Origin: Pseudaquabacterium pictum
GTDB taxonomy: Bacteria > Pseudomonadota > Gammaproteobacteria > Burkholderiales > Burkholderiaceae_C
Direction of reading: 5' to 3'
Length of the DNA: 64,000 nucleotides
Assembly: GCF_005403045.1 (NCBI RefSeq)
Contig: NZ_BJCL01000007.1
Location: forward strand, 124,001-188,000
The position numbers and the translations under genes were made by a program. Position 1 is the first letter of the stretch; each line of letters opens with the position of its first letter. A model generated the notes under the pieces. It did no database searches and had not been told where the DNA came from. It saw nothing but the letters and a program-made list of their open reading frames with translations. This document shows positions 8,956 through 19,800 of this stretch, piece by piece.

Positions 8956-9728
8956 CAATGCGCTCCCTTCAACTCGACATTCGCACTGCCCATGTAGGCC
9001 TCGATGACGGCCGGGTTCTTCGACACCTGCTCGTAGCTGCCCTCGGCCAGGGTGGCGCCGCGCTGCAGCACGGTGATGGTGTCGGCGATGCTGGCGACCA
9101 CGCTCATGTTGTGCTCCACCATCAGCACGGTGCGGTTGGCCGCCACCTTCTTGATCAGCTGGCGGATGCGGTCCACGTCTTCCAGGCCCATGCCCTGGGT
9201 GGGCTCGTCCAGCAGCATCAGCGTGGGGTTCATCGCCAGCGTGGTGGCGATCTCCAGCGCGCGCTTGCGGCCATAACTCAGCTCGACAGCGGTCAGCGCG
9301 GCGTACTTCTCCAGGTCCACCTCGCGCAGCAGGTCCATGGCCTGGCCGTTCAGCTGATCGAGCACCTTCTCGCTGCGCCAGAACTGGAAGCTGTTGTTCA
9401 GCGTGCGCTGCAGTGCCACGCGCACGTTCTCGAGCACGGTGAGGTGGGGGAACACCGACGAGATCTGGAACGAGCGGATCACGCCGCGCCGGGCGATGTG
9501 GGCCGAGGTCTCGTTGGTGATGTCCTGCCCGTCGAACAGGATCTGGCCCGAGGTGGGCGTGAGGAACTTGGTCAGCAGGTTGAAGCAGGTGGTCTTGCCG
9601 GCGCCGTTGGGCCCGATCAGCGCATGGATGCTGCCGCGCCGCACCTGCAGATCGACCTTGCTGACGGCCACGAAGCCCTTGAACTCCTTGGTCAGCGCGC
9701 GGGTCTCGAGGATGTAGGGGTTGCTCAT
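8955..9728 (-). CDS. livG: Branched-chain amino acid-type ABC transporter ATP-binding protein (LivG family)
   Basis: A 257-residue ABC ATPase heading the importer operon. Walker A GPNGAGKTTCFN has Lys45. The signature is the LivG form LSYGRKRALEIA and Walker B is LMLLDEPTQGMG. The start at MSNPYILETRALTKEF was chosen because the in-frame upstream extension is low-complexity and lacks family similarity. Its stop overlaps the livF start. The 157 bases between this gene and nrdJ should hold the operon promoter, but I could not recognise a clear -35/-10 pair there. Confidence 0.92.
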   Translation of the reverse strand: MSNPYILETRALTKEFKGFVAVSKVDLQVRRGSIHALIGPNGAGKTTCFNLLTKFLTPTSGQILFDGQDITNETSAHIARRGVIRSFQISSVFPHLTVLENVRVALQRTLNNSFQFWRSEKVLDQLNGQAMDLLREVDLEKYAALTAVELSYGRKRALEIATTLAMNPTLMLLDEPTQGMGLEDVDRIRQLIKKVAANRTVLMVEHNMSVVASIADTITVLQRGATLAEGSYEQVSKNPAVIEAYMGSANVELKGAH

Positions 9729-9885
9729 GTCGGGGGCGCAGTCCGGCCACCAGCCGGTGCTGGCCGGCCACGGCGGGCGCGAAAGGGGTTGAGCATAGCG
9801 GCAAGCGCTGCCCGCACCTGCCGCATCCATGACACACCCGATCGGGGCGTCCCTGGTTGTCAGGCCGGCGTCAGCCCTTGCTGGG

Positions 9886-12879
9886 TCAGCCGCACTGGCC
9901 CACGTAGCCGCAGGCGGTGCAGAACTCGCAGCCGTCCTTGTGGATCAGGGTGTGGTTGCCACACTCGGGGCAGGCCTTGCCGGCCATGGTGGCCAGGTTC
10001 ACCGGCGCTGGCAGTGCGCTGCCCGCCGGCGCGTCAGCCGCTGTCGGCCTGGCCGCAGGCGCCGCCAGGATGCCCATGGCCTGCACCGGCATGCCGTGTT
10101 CATCCAGCACGCCCAGCATGGCGTAGCGGTGGATCACCAGGCGGGCGATGTAGGCCACGGTGCTGGGCCAGGTCTGCTGGCGGCGCTCACCGGGCACCGG
10201 CGCCATGAAGTGGCCCAGCGGCTCGCCCACGTTCAGCAACTTGCGCAGCTTCATGCCAATCCAGGCCGGGTCCATCACCCGCATGTCCAGGCTCAGCAGC
10301 CGGGCCAGGCCATCCAGCGCCCGCGGGTAGTTGCCCGAGAAGCCGATGGCACAGGGCCGGTTGATGGTGCTGCCGTCCGGCCCGGGCAGCGCCACCTCCT
10401 TCAGCGTGACGGTGAAGCTCTCGCCGGTGGCATGGTTGTCGACATCGACCGCCCAGGCCAGCGTGCCGGCGGTGCCGGTGCGCGGCTCGTCCTTGCTGAA
10501 CATGGCATCGACCACCGGCGTGGGGCCGCCCTCCTGCAGCGCACCCAGTTGCTCGCAGCGCCAGCGGATCACCGCCGCGGTGGCCGCCACCACGCCGGGA
10601 AACAGCCGCTTCTCGCCACTGGGCGGGAAGGGCATCTCGAAGGCCCGCTCCTCGGCCACGGTGGCCAGGGCGTCGAGCTTCAGGCGCAGCCAGGCGGCAT
10701 CGTGCGCGCGCATGTCCATCGACAGGGTCTTGGCCAGCGCGCCGATGCCGCGCGGCTGCTCTGCCCCGTTGACCCACACCTCGAACGGCAGGTTCTGCGC
10801 GAACAGGCCCAGGCCCGGGCCGGCCTCGGCCGGCAGCTCGCCGACGAACAGCGAGAAGTCGCCATGCGGATGCTGGATCAGGTAGCTCCAGGCCGGGTTG
10901 CCGCCGGGCAGCTCGGGCCGGCCGGGCCAGCGCAGGCTGTCGAGCACCGGCGCGGGCAGGCGGTCGAGCCGCAGGCGCTGGTTGGCGCCGTCGGCGGCCA
11001 TCGGCTGGGGTGCTGCCGGCTGCGGCGCGGCCGGTGCGACTGGTGGCGCATCCACGCTCAACACCGAGCCCAGCACGCTGTTGGGCCGGTAGGTGGCCAG
11101 GCCCTTCAGGCCGCTCTGCCAGGCCTGCAGGTACAGGCCCTGGAAGTCCTCGTACGGATAGTCGGCGGGCACATTGACCGTCTTCGAAATCGAGGTGTCG
11201 ATGTAGGGCGCCACCGCCGCCACCATCGCGGCATGGGCCTCGGCGCTCATCTCCAGCGCGGTGACGAAGGCCTCGGTCAGCGGCGCATCGGCGCCCTTCA
11301 GGTGGCGGTACAGGCGCCAGGCATGGTCTTCGACCGCGTAGTGCTTGAAGCTGTTGTCGGGCTCGCGCTTCTTGCGGGTGTAGCTCCAGCTGAAGGCCGG
11401 CTCGATGCCGTTGCTGGCGTTGTCGGCAAAGGCCAGGCTGATGGTGCCGGTGGGCGCGATCGACAGCAGGTGGCTGTTGCGCAGGCCCTGGGTGCGGATC
11501 TTGTCCTTCAAGGGCTGCGGCAGGCGCGACGCGAACGCCCCGCGCGACAGGTACAGGTCGGCATTGAACAGCGGGAAGGCACCTCGCTCGACCGCCAGGT
11601 CGGCACTGGCGGCGTAGGCGGCATCGCGCATCACCGCCGAGATCCGGGCGGCCATGGCGCGGGCCGGCGCGGTGTCGTAGCGCAGGCCCAGCATCACCAG
11701 CGCATCGCCCAGGCCGGTGAAGCCCAGCCCCACGCGGCGCTTGGCGCGCGCCTCGGCCTGCTGCTGCGGCAGCGGCCAGACCGTCACATCGAGCACGTTG
11801 TCGAGCATGCGGGTGGCCACCGCGCACACCTGGGCGAAACCGGCGTCGTCGAAATCGGCATCGGCCTCGAAGGGGCGCTGCACGAAGTGCGTCAGGTCGA
11901 CGCTGCCGAGGCAGCAGCAGCCGTAGGGCGGAAGCGGTTGCTCAGCGCACGGGTTGGTCGCCGCGATCGTCTCGCAATACCCCAGGTTGTTGTCGTTGTT
12001 GATGCGGTCGAGGAACAGCACGCCCGGCTCGGCATGGTCGTAGGTGCTGCGCATGATCTGGTCCCACAGCGTGCGGGCGCGCAGCGTGCGGTAGACCCAC
12101 AGGCCGTCGGCGCGTTGCTTGGCACCCGCCGCCTTCAGCGTGGGGCCGGGCTCGGCCTTGTGCACCAGGGCGAAGTCGCCATCGGCGGCCACGGCCTGCA
12201 TGAAGTGATCGGTGATGCCCACCGAGATGTTGAAGTTGCGCAAGTCGCCCGAGTCCTTGGCGCGGATGAAGGCCTCGACATCGGGGTGGTCGCAGCGCAG
12301 CACCGCCATCTGCGCGCCGCGGCGGCTGCCGGCGGATTCCACCGTCTCGCAGCTGCGGTCGAACACCCGCATGTAGCTGACCGGGCCGCTGGCGCTGCTC
12401 TGCGTGGGCGCCACCCAGGCGCCCTGCGGCCGGATGCGGGAGAAGTCGTAGCCCACGCCGCCGCCGCGGCGCATGGTCTCGGCGGCTTCGGTCAGCGCGG
12501 TGTAGATGCCGGCAAAGCCTTCTTCAGGCTGCGAGATCGAGTCGCCCACCGGCTGCACGAAGCAGTTGATCAGCGTGGCCGCCAGCGGCGTGCCGGCGGC
12601 CGAGTTGATGCGCCCGGCCGGCACGAAGCCGCGGCGCTGCGCGTCGAGGAACTTCGCCTCCCAGGCGGCGCGCTGCTCGGGCGCCTCGGCCTCGGCCAGG
12701 GCGCGGGCCACGCGCTGGCGCACATCGTCCAGCGTGGCCTCGTGGCCCTTGGCGTACTTCTCGGCCAGCACCTCGGCGCTGATGGCCTGGGGGGGCAGGT
12801 TGGCGCGGCTGGGGGCGGCCGACGGGGTGGCCGCGCTGCGGGCGCGGGCGGGAGCGCGGGTGGAGGTGTTGTCGGGCAT
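9886..12879 (-). CDS. nrdJ: Adenosylcobalamin-dependent (class II) ribonucleotide reductase
   Basis: A 997-residue enzyme converting ribonucleotides to deoxyribonucleotides with a B12-generated thiyl radical, oxygen-independent. The start [15 protein letters not shown] was chosen; further upstream frame is arginine/proline noise. Visible family blocks are [35 protein letters not shown] and [20 protein letters not shown] with Cys311. The last 28 residues hold a zinc-ribbon-like CPECG...CEFCTACGY tail ending in GQCG, as expected for class II C-termini. It is divergent from a UvrD-like helicase, and a LexA-like box lies 93 bases upstream. I saw no B12 riboswitch in the short leader. Confidence 0.93.
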   Translation of the reverse strand: MPDNTSTRAPARARSAATPSAAPSRANLPPQAISAEVLAEKYAKGHEATLDDVRQRVARALAEAEAPEQRAAWEAKFLDAQRRGFVPAGRINSAAGTPLAATLINCFVQPVGDSISQPEEGFAGIYTALTEAAETMRRGGGVGYDFSRIRPQGAWVAPTQSSASGPVSYMRVFDRSCETVESAGSRRGAQMAVLRCDHPDVEAFIRAKDSGDLRNFNISVGITDHFMQAVAADGDFALVHKAEPGPTLKAAGAKQRADGLWVYRTLRARTLWDQIMRSTYDHAEPGVLFLDRINNDNNLGYCETIAATNPCAEQPLPPYGCCCLGSVDLTHFVQRPFEADADFDDAGFAQVCAVATRMLDNVLDVTVWPLPQQQAEARAKRRVGLGFTGLGDALVMLGLRYDTAPARAMAARISAVMRDAAYAASADLAVERGAFPLFNADLYLSRGAFASRLPQPLKDKIRTQGLRNSHLLSIAPTGTISLAFADNASNGIEPAFSWSYTRKKREPDNSFKHYAVEDHAWRLYRHLKGADAPLTEAFVTALEMSAEAHAAMVAAVAPYIDTSISKTVNVPADYPYEDFQGLYLQAWQSGLKGLATYRPNSVLGSVLSVDAPPVAPAAPQPAAPQPMAADGANQRLRLDRLPAPVLDSLRWPGRPELPGGNPAWSYLIQHPHGDFSLFVGELPAEAGPGLGLFAQNLPFEVWVNGAEQPRGIGALAKTLSMDMRAHDAAWLRLKLDALATVAEERAFEMPFPPSGEKRLFPGVVAATAAVIRWRCEQLGALQEGGPTPVVDAMFSKDEPRTGTAGTLAWAVDVDNHATGESFTVTLKEVALPGPDGSTINRPCAIGFSGNYPRALDGLARLLSLDMRVMDPAWIGMKLRKLLNVGEPLGHFMAPVPGERRQQTWPSTVAYIARLVIHRYAMLGVLDEHGMPVQAMGILAAPAARPTAADAPAGSALPAPVNLATMAGKACPECGNHTLIHKDGCEFCTACGYVGQCG

Positions 12880-12971
12880 CGGGTGTCTTTCGGGGCCGGG
12901 CCGGCGGGCCGGCCCGCCAGTGTGGGGCCAGGCGCCACAGGGTGGTTGATGCGCCGCAAGGGGCGCGTGAC

Positions 12972-12987
12972 CTGAACGTTTATACAG
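12972..12987. promoter_or_regulatory. LexA (SOS) box-like operator
   Basis: CTGAACGTTTATACAG fits CTG-N10-CAG. Read on the minus strand with two extra bases it is TACTGTATAAACGTTCAG, whose TACTGTATA half equals the enterobacterial LexA half-site. It lies 63-78 bases before the helicase start and 93-108 bases before the nrdJ start. Both products serve DNA repair or replication. Match to consensus is seen; binding is inferred. Confidence 0.6.
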
Positions 12988-13049
12988 TATTCTCGGCCCG
13001 CCGGGCCAGCCCCGGCAACACCCCCACCGCCATCCAACCTGGGCTTGAC

Positions 13050-15152
13050 ATGGCCGCGCTGGCCGACTCCTGCACGACCGCTGCGGCGCCCGCCGACAGC
13101 CCGCCGCCGCCCTGGCTGGCCGACCTGAACCCGCAGCAGCTGGCCGCCGTGCAGCAGGGCGATGCGCCGCTGCTGGTGCTGGCCGGCGCCGGCACCGGCA
13201 AGACGGCCACGCTGGCCGCGCGGGTGGCCGCGCTGGTGCTGGCGGGGGTCGATCCCCACCGGCTGCTGCTGCTGACGTTTTCACGCCGGGCGGCGCAGTC
13301 GATGGCCCAGCGTGCCGGCCGCCGGCTGCACCAGGCCCTGGGCCTGCGCGCCACCCAGGCGCCGCCGGTGCTGCCCTGGGCCGGCACCTTCCATGCCATC
13401 GGCGCCCGCCTGCTGCGGGAGTACGCCACTCAGATCGGCCTGCCGGACCACTTCAGCATCATCGACCGCGGCGACGCGCAGGACCTGATGGCCCTGCAGC
13501 GCCAGGCGCTGGGGCTGGCGGCCGCGCACAGCCGGTTTCCGATGGCCGCCACCTGCCTGGCGATCTGCAGCCGCACCCTCAACAGCCAGCAGCCGCTGGC
13601 CCAGGTGCTGGCCGATCACTTTGCCTGGTGCAGCGCCTGGGAGGCCGAGCTGAAGGTCCTGTTCCGCGCCTTCGCCGCCGCCAAGGCCGCCCAGCAGCTG
13701 CTGGACTACGACGACCTGCTGCTGGCCTGGCTGCAGGTGCTGGCCGACGACGGCCTGGCCGCCCACATCGGCGCCCGCTTCGACGCGGTGCTGGTCGACG
13801 AGTACCAGGACACCAACCGCCTGCAGGCCGCCATCCTGCAGCGGCTCAAGCCCGACGGCCGCGGCCTGACAGTGGTGGGCGACGATGCCCAGAGCATCTA
13901 CCGCTTCCGCGCGGCCGAGGTGGGCAACATCCTGGGCTTTGCACAGCAGTTCGGCCCGCAGGCCCGCACCGTGCTGCTGGAGCGCAACTACCGCAGCAGC
14001 CAGCCCATCCTGGACGCCAGCAACGCGGTGATCGCCCAGGCAGCCGACCGCCATGCCAAGACACTGTGGACGCACCGCACCACCGGCCCGCGCCCGCAGC
14101 TGGTGACGGTGGCCGACGAACTGGCCCAGGCCCGCTGGGTGGCCGATGCGGTGCTGGCCCGGCGCGAGGAGGGCGTGGTGCTGAAGCAGCAGGCGGTGCT
14201 GTTCCGCACCGGCAGCCACAGCGCCGCGCTGGAGCTGGAGCTGGCGCGCCGGCAGATCCCGTTCGTCAAGTACGGCGGGCTGAAGTTCCTGGAGGCGGCC
14301 CACATCAAGGACCTGCTGTCCCTGCTGCGCTGGGGCCAGAACCCGCGCTGCATGCTAGCGGCCTGGCGCGCCGCCCAGCTGGTGCCGGGCCTGGGGCCAC
14401 GCGGCGCGCGCCGGCTGGTCGATGCGCTGACGGCGGCCGACGATCCGCGTGCGGCGCTGGCCGCCTTCCTGCCACCGCCGGCGGCCCGGGCCGACTGGCC
14501 GGCGCTGGCCAGGCTGGTGCAGCAGCTGCAAGCGGCCGATTCCCCCTGGCCGGCCGAACTGGACGCGGTGCGCGCCTGGTACACCCCGCACCTGGAACGC
14601 CTGCACGGCGACAGCGCCGCGCTGCGCCAGCTCGATCTCGACCAGCTGCAGCGCCTGGCCGCGCTGCAACCCTCGCGTGAACGTTTCCTGACCGAGCTGA
14701 CGCTGGACCCGCCCGAGGCCACCAGCGACGAAGCCGGCGTGCCGCACCAGGACGAGGACTACCTGATCCTGTCGACCATCCACGCCGCCAAGGGCCAGGA
14801 GTGGGATGCGGTGACGGTGCTCAACGTCATCGACGGCTGCATGCCGGCCGACATGGCCACCGGCAGCGCCGCCGCGGTGGCCGAGGAGCGCCGCCTGCTC
14901 TACGTGGCCATGACCCGCGCCCGCCACCACCTGGCGCTGATGGTGCCGCTGCGCTTCCATGTCACCCAGCAGCACCGGCTGGGCGACCGCCACCTGTACG
15001 GCGGCTTGAGCCGCTTCATCCCGCCGGCGGTGGCCGCCTGGTTCGACCGGGTGACCGACGGCCCGGCCGCACCCGATGCCGCGCCCGCCGTGCTGCCGCC
15101 GCGGCCCACCGGCGCAGCGCCGCTGCTGCAGCTGGGCCAGGCCTGGGACTGA
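13050..15152 (+). CDS. ATP-dependent DNA helicase, UvrD/Rep (superfamily 1A) type
   Basis: A 700-residue SF1 helicase. The Q-motif-like LNPQQLAAV precedes Walker A AGAGTGKT with Lys51. Motif Ia is [11 protein letters not shown]. Motif II is DEYQDT at residues 250-255, motif [14 protein letters not shown], and the C-terminal motifs include LERNYRSS and HAAKGQEWD plus [10 protein letters not shown]. It probably unwinds 3'-to-5' in repair or replication restart. The start ATG at MAALADSC was preferred over an in-frame upstream ATG, which would put the LexA-like box inside the coding region. Family members (UvrD, Rep, PcrA-like) cannot be told apart with certainty. SOS control is suggested by the upstream box. 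Confidence 0.9.
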   Translation: MAALADSCTTAAAPADSPPPPWLADLNPQQLAAVQQGDAPLLVLAGAGTGKTATLAARVAALVLAGVDPHRLLLLTFSRRAAQSMAQRAGRRLHQALGLRATQAPPVLPWAGTFHAIGARLLREYATQIGLPDHFSIIDRGDAQDLMALQRQALGLAAAHSRFPMAATCLAICSRTLNSQQPLAQVLADHFAWCSAWEAELKVLFRAFAAAKAAQQLLDYDDLLLAWLQVLADDGLAAHIGARFDAVLVDEYQDTNRLQAAILQRLKPDGRGLTVVGDDAQSIYRFRAAEVGNILGFAQQFGPQARTVLLERNYRSSQPILDASNAVIAQAADRHAKTLWTHRTTGPRPQLVTVADELAQARWVADAVLARREEGVVLKQQAVLFRTGSHSAALELELARRQIPFVKYGGLKFLEAAHIKDLLSLLRWGQNPRCMLAAWRAAQLVPGLGPRGARRLVDALTAADDPRAALAAFLPPPAARADWPALARLVQQLQAADSPWPAELDAVRAWYTPHLERLHGDSAALRQLDLDQLQRLAALQPSRERFLTELTLDPPEATSDEAGVPHQDEDYLILSTIHAAKGQEWDAVTVLNVIDGCMPADMATGSAAAVAEERRLLYVAMTRARHHLALMVPLRFHVTQQHRLGDRHLYGGLSRFIPPAVAAWFDRVTDGPAAPDAAPAVLPPRPTGAAPLLQLGQAWD

Positions 15153-15223
15153 CACCGGCACCCAGCGCGGCCGCGTCCCTTGCCGGACAGCCGCCCGCCG
15201 GCCCGCCCGGCACACTGCGCCGC

Positions 15224-16054
15224 ATGTCTGCACCCCACCCTTTCGACGCCGCCATCGCCCTGGCGCCAGCCGGCTCCGATGCCTTCAGCGGCCACAGCCA
15301 CCCGGCCTACTGGAACATGATCGGCCCGTTCGGCGGCCTCACCGCCGCGATGGCACTGAACGCGGTGCTGCAGCACCCGCAGCTGCTGGGCGCGCCGATC
15401 TCGCTGACCGTCAATTTCGCCGGGCCGGTGGGCGAAGGCCCGATCACCGCCCGTGCCCGGCCGGCGCGCACCAACCGCAGCACCCAGCACTGGTGGGTGG
15501 AGCTGGTGCAGACGGATGCCGACGGCACCGAGCAGGTGAGCACCACCGCCACCGTGGTGACCGCCGCCCGCCGGCCCACCTGGAGCGCCAGCGACGCAAC
15601 CATGCCCACCGTGCCCGCGCCCGACGGGCTGCCACGGTCCGAGCGCGGCGGCACGCCGGTGGCCTGGATCGCGCGGTACGAGGTGCGGTCGCTGCAGGGC
15701 GACCTGCCGCGCCAGTGGGACGGCCAGACGGCCGATGACAGCCTCACCCGCTGGTGGCTGCGCGACGACCCACCGCGGCCGCTGGACTTCGCCTCGCTCA
15801 CCGCGATGGCCGACGTGTTCTTCCCGCGGGTGTGGCTGCGCCGCGCCACCCGGGTGCCGGTGGGCACGGTGTCGATGACGGTGTACTTCCATGCCGACAG
15901 TGCGCAGCTGGCCGCCTGCGGCGACGGCCACCTGCTGGCCGAGGCGCGGGCGCTGAACTTCCGCCACGGCTTCTTCGACCAGACCGGCCTGCTGTGGAAC
16001 GCCCAGGGCCACCTGCTGTGCAGCACGCACCAGATCGTCTACTACAAGGAATGA
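15224..16054 (+). CDS. Acyl-CoA thioesterase family protein
   Basis: A 276-residue protein with a double hotdog-like thioesterase layout. The N-terminal part has NMIGPFGGLTAAMALNAV near residues 30-47, typical of TesB-like/thioesterase-superfamily proteins, and the second half carries DFASLTAMADVFFPRVW and ALNFRHGFFDQTGLLW. It probably hydrolyses acyl-CoA thioesters in the cytoplasm. The stop is one base before the ATG of the next crotonase gene, so the two form an operon, consistent with an acyl-CoA pathway. It begins 71 bases after the helicase gene. The acyl specificity is unknown. Confidence 0.8.
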   Translation: MSAPHPFDAAIALAPAGSDAFSGHSHPAYWNMIGPFGGLTAAMALNAVLQHPQLLGAPISLTVNFAGPVGEGPITARARPARTNRSTQHWWVELVQTDADGTEQVSTTATVVTAARRPTWSASDATMPTVPAPDGLPRSERGGTPVAWIARYEVRSLQGDLPRQWDGQTADDSLTRWWLRDDPPRPLDFASLTAMADVFFPRVWLRRATRVPVGTVSMTVYFHADSAQLAACGDGHLLAEARALNFRHGFFDQTGLLWNAQGHLLCSTHQIVYYKE

Positions 16055-16055
16055 G

Positions 16056-16823
16056 ATGGCCACCGACCAGCCGACCGCCAGCCTCGACGACCACGGCATC
16101 GCCACGCTGACCATCCCCGGCCGCAAGGCGCTGAACATCGTCGGCACGCCCGAGATCACCGCACTGACCGCGGCGCTGCAGCAGCTGGCAGCCGAGCCGC
16201 GGCTGAGGGTGCTGGTGCTGCGCGGCCGCGACGACCAGGCCTGGATCGGCGGCGCCGACATCCATGAGATGGCGGTGTTGACGCCCGACACCGCACCAGC
16301 CTTCATCACCCGGCTGAAAGACCTGTGCGAGGCGATCCGGCTGTTCCCGGTGCCGGTGGTCGCCCGGCTGGCCGGCTGGTGCCTGGGCGGCGGGCTGGAG
16401 GCCGCACTGGCCTGCGACCTGCGCATCGCCAGCCGCCAGTCCAGCTACGGCATGCCCGAGGTGAAGGTGGGCATCCCGTCGGTGATCCATGCCGCCATGC
16501 TGCCGCGGCGGGTGGGCATGTCGGCCGCCACCTGGCTGCTGCTGACTGGCGAGACCATCGGCGCCGACGAGGCCCTGCGCATCGACCTGCTGCACCAGGT
16601 GCATGCACCCGAGGCGCTGGATGCCGCGGTGCAGGCCACCGCCCGCCAGCTGGCCGGCCTGGGACCGCAGGTGCTGCGCCAGCAGAAGCGGCTGCTGCGC
16701 GACTGGGAGCGCCTGCCGCTCGACGACGCCATCGACCGCAGCGTGGCCGAGTTCGCCCGCGCCTTCAGCACCGGCGAGCCGCAGCAGCACATGCAGGCGT
16801 TCATCACGCGCCGGCGCGCGTGA
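16056..16823 (+). CDS. Enoyl-CoA hydratase/isomerase family protein
   Basis: A 255-residue crotonase-fold protein that begins one base after the upstream thioesterase. The oxyanion-hole block GRDDQAWIGGADI is near residues 58-70 and ARLAGWCLGGGLEAALACDLRIA near 104-126. The segment SYGMPEVKVGIPSVIH carries the glutamate normally used in catalysis. It acts on an unknown acyl-CoA. The last 20 bases overlap, tail to tail, the end of the minus-strand PEP-CTERM gene. Confidence 0.87.
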   Translation: MATDQPTASLDDHGIATLTIPGRKALNIVGTPEITALTAALQQLAAEPRLRVLVLRGRDDQAWIGGADIHEMAVLTPDTAPAFITRLKDLCEAIRLFPVPVVARLAGWCLGGGLEAALACDLRIASRQSSYGMPEVKVGIPSVIHAAMLPRRVGMSAATWLLLTGETIGADEALRIDLLHQVHAPEALDAAVQATARQLAGLGPQVLRQQKRLLRDWERLPLDDAIDRSVAEFARAFSTGEPQQHMQAFITRRRA

Positions 16824-19800
16824 GGGCCACCCGCCGCCGCGCCAGCCCGGCCAGGCCGGCCAGGCCGCCCAGCATCAGCGCCCAGGTGCCGGGTTCCGGC
16901 ACCGGCGCGAAGTTCAGGTACAGGTCCCCGTCGCTCACCGCCAGCGAGAAGCTGCCGCCCGCAGTGGCGTTGGCAAAGCCGCGGCTGTCCAGCGTGAAAC
17001 GCGCCGTGTCGAAGCCGGTGATGCCCAGCGTGGTGTCGGCGATCAGCCAGCGGTGGCCGCGCAACGGATCGAAACCGGCCAGCGGGGACAGCGCGCCGGC
17101 GCTGTCCTGGCTGACCAGGCTGATGGTGAAGCGGCTGTTCGCACTGGTGCCGGCGGTGATGTCCAGGCTCCCGTCGATTGCCCACAGGTCCCAGTCGGTG
17201 CCGGCCGTGCCGGTGGCCGCAGCCAGTTCCACCAGGTAGCTGCCACCGGCCGCCCAGGTGGCGCTGCCGGTGCGGGCCGTGCCGGGGCTGTTGCCCGGCG
17301 AGAAGCTGCCGCCGTCGGTGACGGTGACGGCGCCGAACTGGCCCGCGCCCTTGGCCACGCCACCGAAGTTCACCACCAGCGGGCCGGCGATGCGGCCGTT
17401 GTTGACCAGCAGGCCACCGTTGAGCTGCAGCGTGGTGCCGGCCGCCAGCAGGATCTCGCCGCCCGGCGCATCGGCCGCGCCCACCAGGGTGCGGCTGCCA
17501 CCGCCCAGCACCAGATCGCTGCCTTCGTTGCCGAGCGTGCCGCCGGCCAGCACGTCGATGCGCCCGGTCGAGCTGAAGCCGCTGACCGCCGTGGTGCCCG
17601 CCACCTGCAGCGCACCGGTGGTGATGCCGCCACCTTGCCAGTTGAGCAGGCGCCCGGGGCCGTTGTTCACCAGGCCGGCGTTGGTGAGGCCGACGAAGGT
17701 GGCGCCGTCGCGCGGCAGCAGGGTCACGCCGTTGGCCACCTGCAGACCGACCAGCCGGCGCACGCCGCTGATGTCATGCGCGCCGCTGCCCATCAGCAGG
17801 CCGCCGGTGAGCGTGGTGCCGGTGTACTGCACCCGGCCGCCCGCATCGGCCTGCACCACCGCACCCCCCAGGTTGCGGGCGCCCAGTTGCAGCAGCGCGC
17901 CGGACGCCACGGTGTAGTCGCTGGCCGCGCCGCTGGCCATCTGCAGCGTGCCGCCCAGCACCTGCACCGATCCGGCAAAGCTGTTGACACCGGTCAGCAG
18001 CTGGGTGGCGGCGCCGGTCTTGCGCAGGCTGCCATCGCCAGTGATGCGGCCGGCGAAGCTGTGCACGCCGCTGGCGCCGTCGAGCACCAGCGCGCTGCCG
18101 CTCAGCGGATCGGCCAGCAAGGCCACCTCGCCGACGGCGCCCTGGCTGCTGAGGCCCGCCGTGGTCAGCACGCCACCATCGATGCGCACGCTGCTGCCGG
18201 CCGTCCAGAGATGGGTGACATCGGCCCGGGCGCTACCGCCATCGGCCAGCGTCAGGGTGCCGGTGCCGCCGGTCTGGGCGCCACTGAAGCCGCCGATGCC
18301 CAGCGTGCTGCTCACCAGCAGCTGCGATCCCGCCCCGGTGACCAGCGCCTCGCCCACGCTGCCCGCCAGCGTGCCCAGTGCCACCGCAGCCGCACTGGCC
18401 GTGCCGCCGGATTCGACCGTCAGATTGCCGCGGCTGCCACCCGCGAAGCCCGCAGCCAGCGCGAAGCTGCTGGCCAGCGCGCCCCCGTTGCGCACCGTGA
18501 CCGTGCCCAGGCCGCTGTTGCCGGCGATGAACTGGAAGCCGGCGTCCAGGCGGCTGCCGGCGCCGTCGATCAGCAGCTGCGTGCCGGCCACACCATCGAC
18601 GAACACCGAGCTGGCGCCGGGCTGGTTGGCCCGCACCTGCGCGCCGCCCAGGATGTGCAGGGCGCCGCCACCGACGACGGCCAGCGCCGTGGCGGCCGAC
18701 CCGGCGCCCGGATCGCCCAGGGTCAGGCTGCCGCCTTGCAGCACCAGGCTGCCGGCCTCGGACACCAGCATCTTCAGCGTGCTGCCGGTGCCGGTGAGCG
18801 TGGTGGTGCCGGACCCCAGCTTGACCAGGGTGCCGGTGGCACCGGCCAGCACACCGCCATAGGTGGTGGCGCGGCCGTTGTTGCCGATGCGCAGCAGCGT
18901 GCTGCCCAGCGACAGGCTGCCGTTGCCGGACAGGCCGCCCAGCGTGACATCGGCATGGCCGTTGAGATCCAGCCCGCCGTCCACCGCCAGCTGCACGGTG
19001 CTGTTCTGCAGGGCCTGGGCATGGCCCAGCACGATGCGGCCGCCATCGATGGCGGTATTGCCGCTGAAGGGGTTGGCGCTGGCCAGGGTCTGGGCCGCGG
19101 CGCCGGTCTTGTAGAGCGTGCCGCTGCCGGTGAGCATGCCGCTGAAGCTGGCATCCCCGGTGCCGAGGATGGTCATCGCTACACCCAGCGGGCCGTCGCC
19201 CTGCAGATCGATGGTGCCGCCCCGGCCGGGCTCGGCCAGCAGCCGGCCCACCCGCAGGTGGCCGCCGTCGAGCGTGATGCGGCTGGCCGCCGTCCAGAAG
19301 GTGAGCGCGTCGCTCACCGTGACCAGGCCGCCGTTGCTGACCAGCAGCGAGCCCGTGCCGCCGTTCTGTGCCGTGCTGAACCCGCCCAGGCCGAGCTGGG
19401 CGTTCTCCCAGCGGGCGCCCGCGCCCGACACCTGCGCCGAGCCGGTGGCGCCGGTCAGCGTGCCCAGCAGGCCCACGGTGTTGGTGACCAGGCCGCCCAG
19501 GCCGATGTCCAGCGCGCCCACGCTGGCGTTGTTGAAGCCCATGGCCAGGAAGCTGCCGGCCGCCACCGTGCCTCCGGTCACCACCAGGCGGCCGTTGGCG
19601 TGGTTGCCCACCAGGGTCTGGAAGCCGGTGTGGAGGGTGCTGCCGGTCTCCAGCACCCGCAGTTCGGTGCCGACGCCGCCGTCGATCTGCACCGTCCGGC
19701 CCCGCGCCGACAGCGTGGCGCCGCCGGTCACGTCCAGGGTCGGCGTGCCGGCGGTGGGGGTCAGGCCGTTGCCCACGTGCAGGCCCTGGTCGCGGTTGTT

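Noticed and set aside
9829-12975. 1048-codon open frame on the plus strand over nrdJ
   Set aside because: Shadow of the ribonucleotide reductase gene in GC-rich DNA; no domain is recognisable, while the minus strand carries all class II motifs.
12880-13049. Possible cobalamin riboswitch in the nrdJ leader
   Set aside because: Only about 90 bases remain before the LexA-like box, and no B12-box-like GCCACTG sequence was seen.
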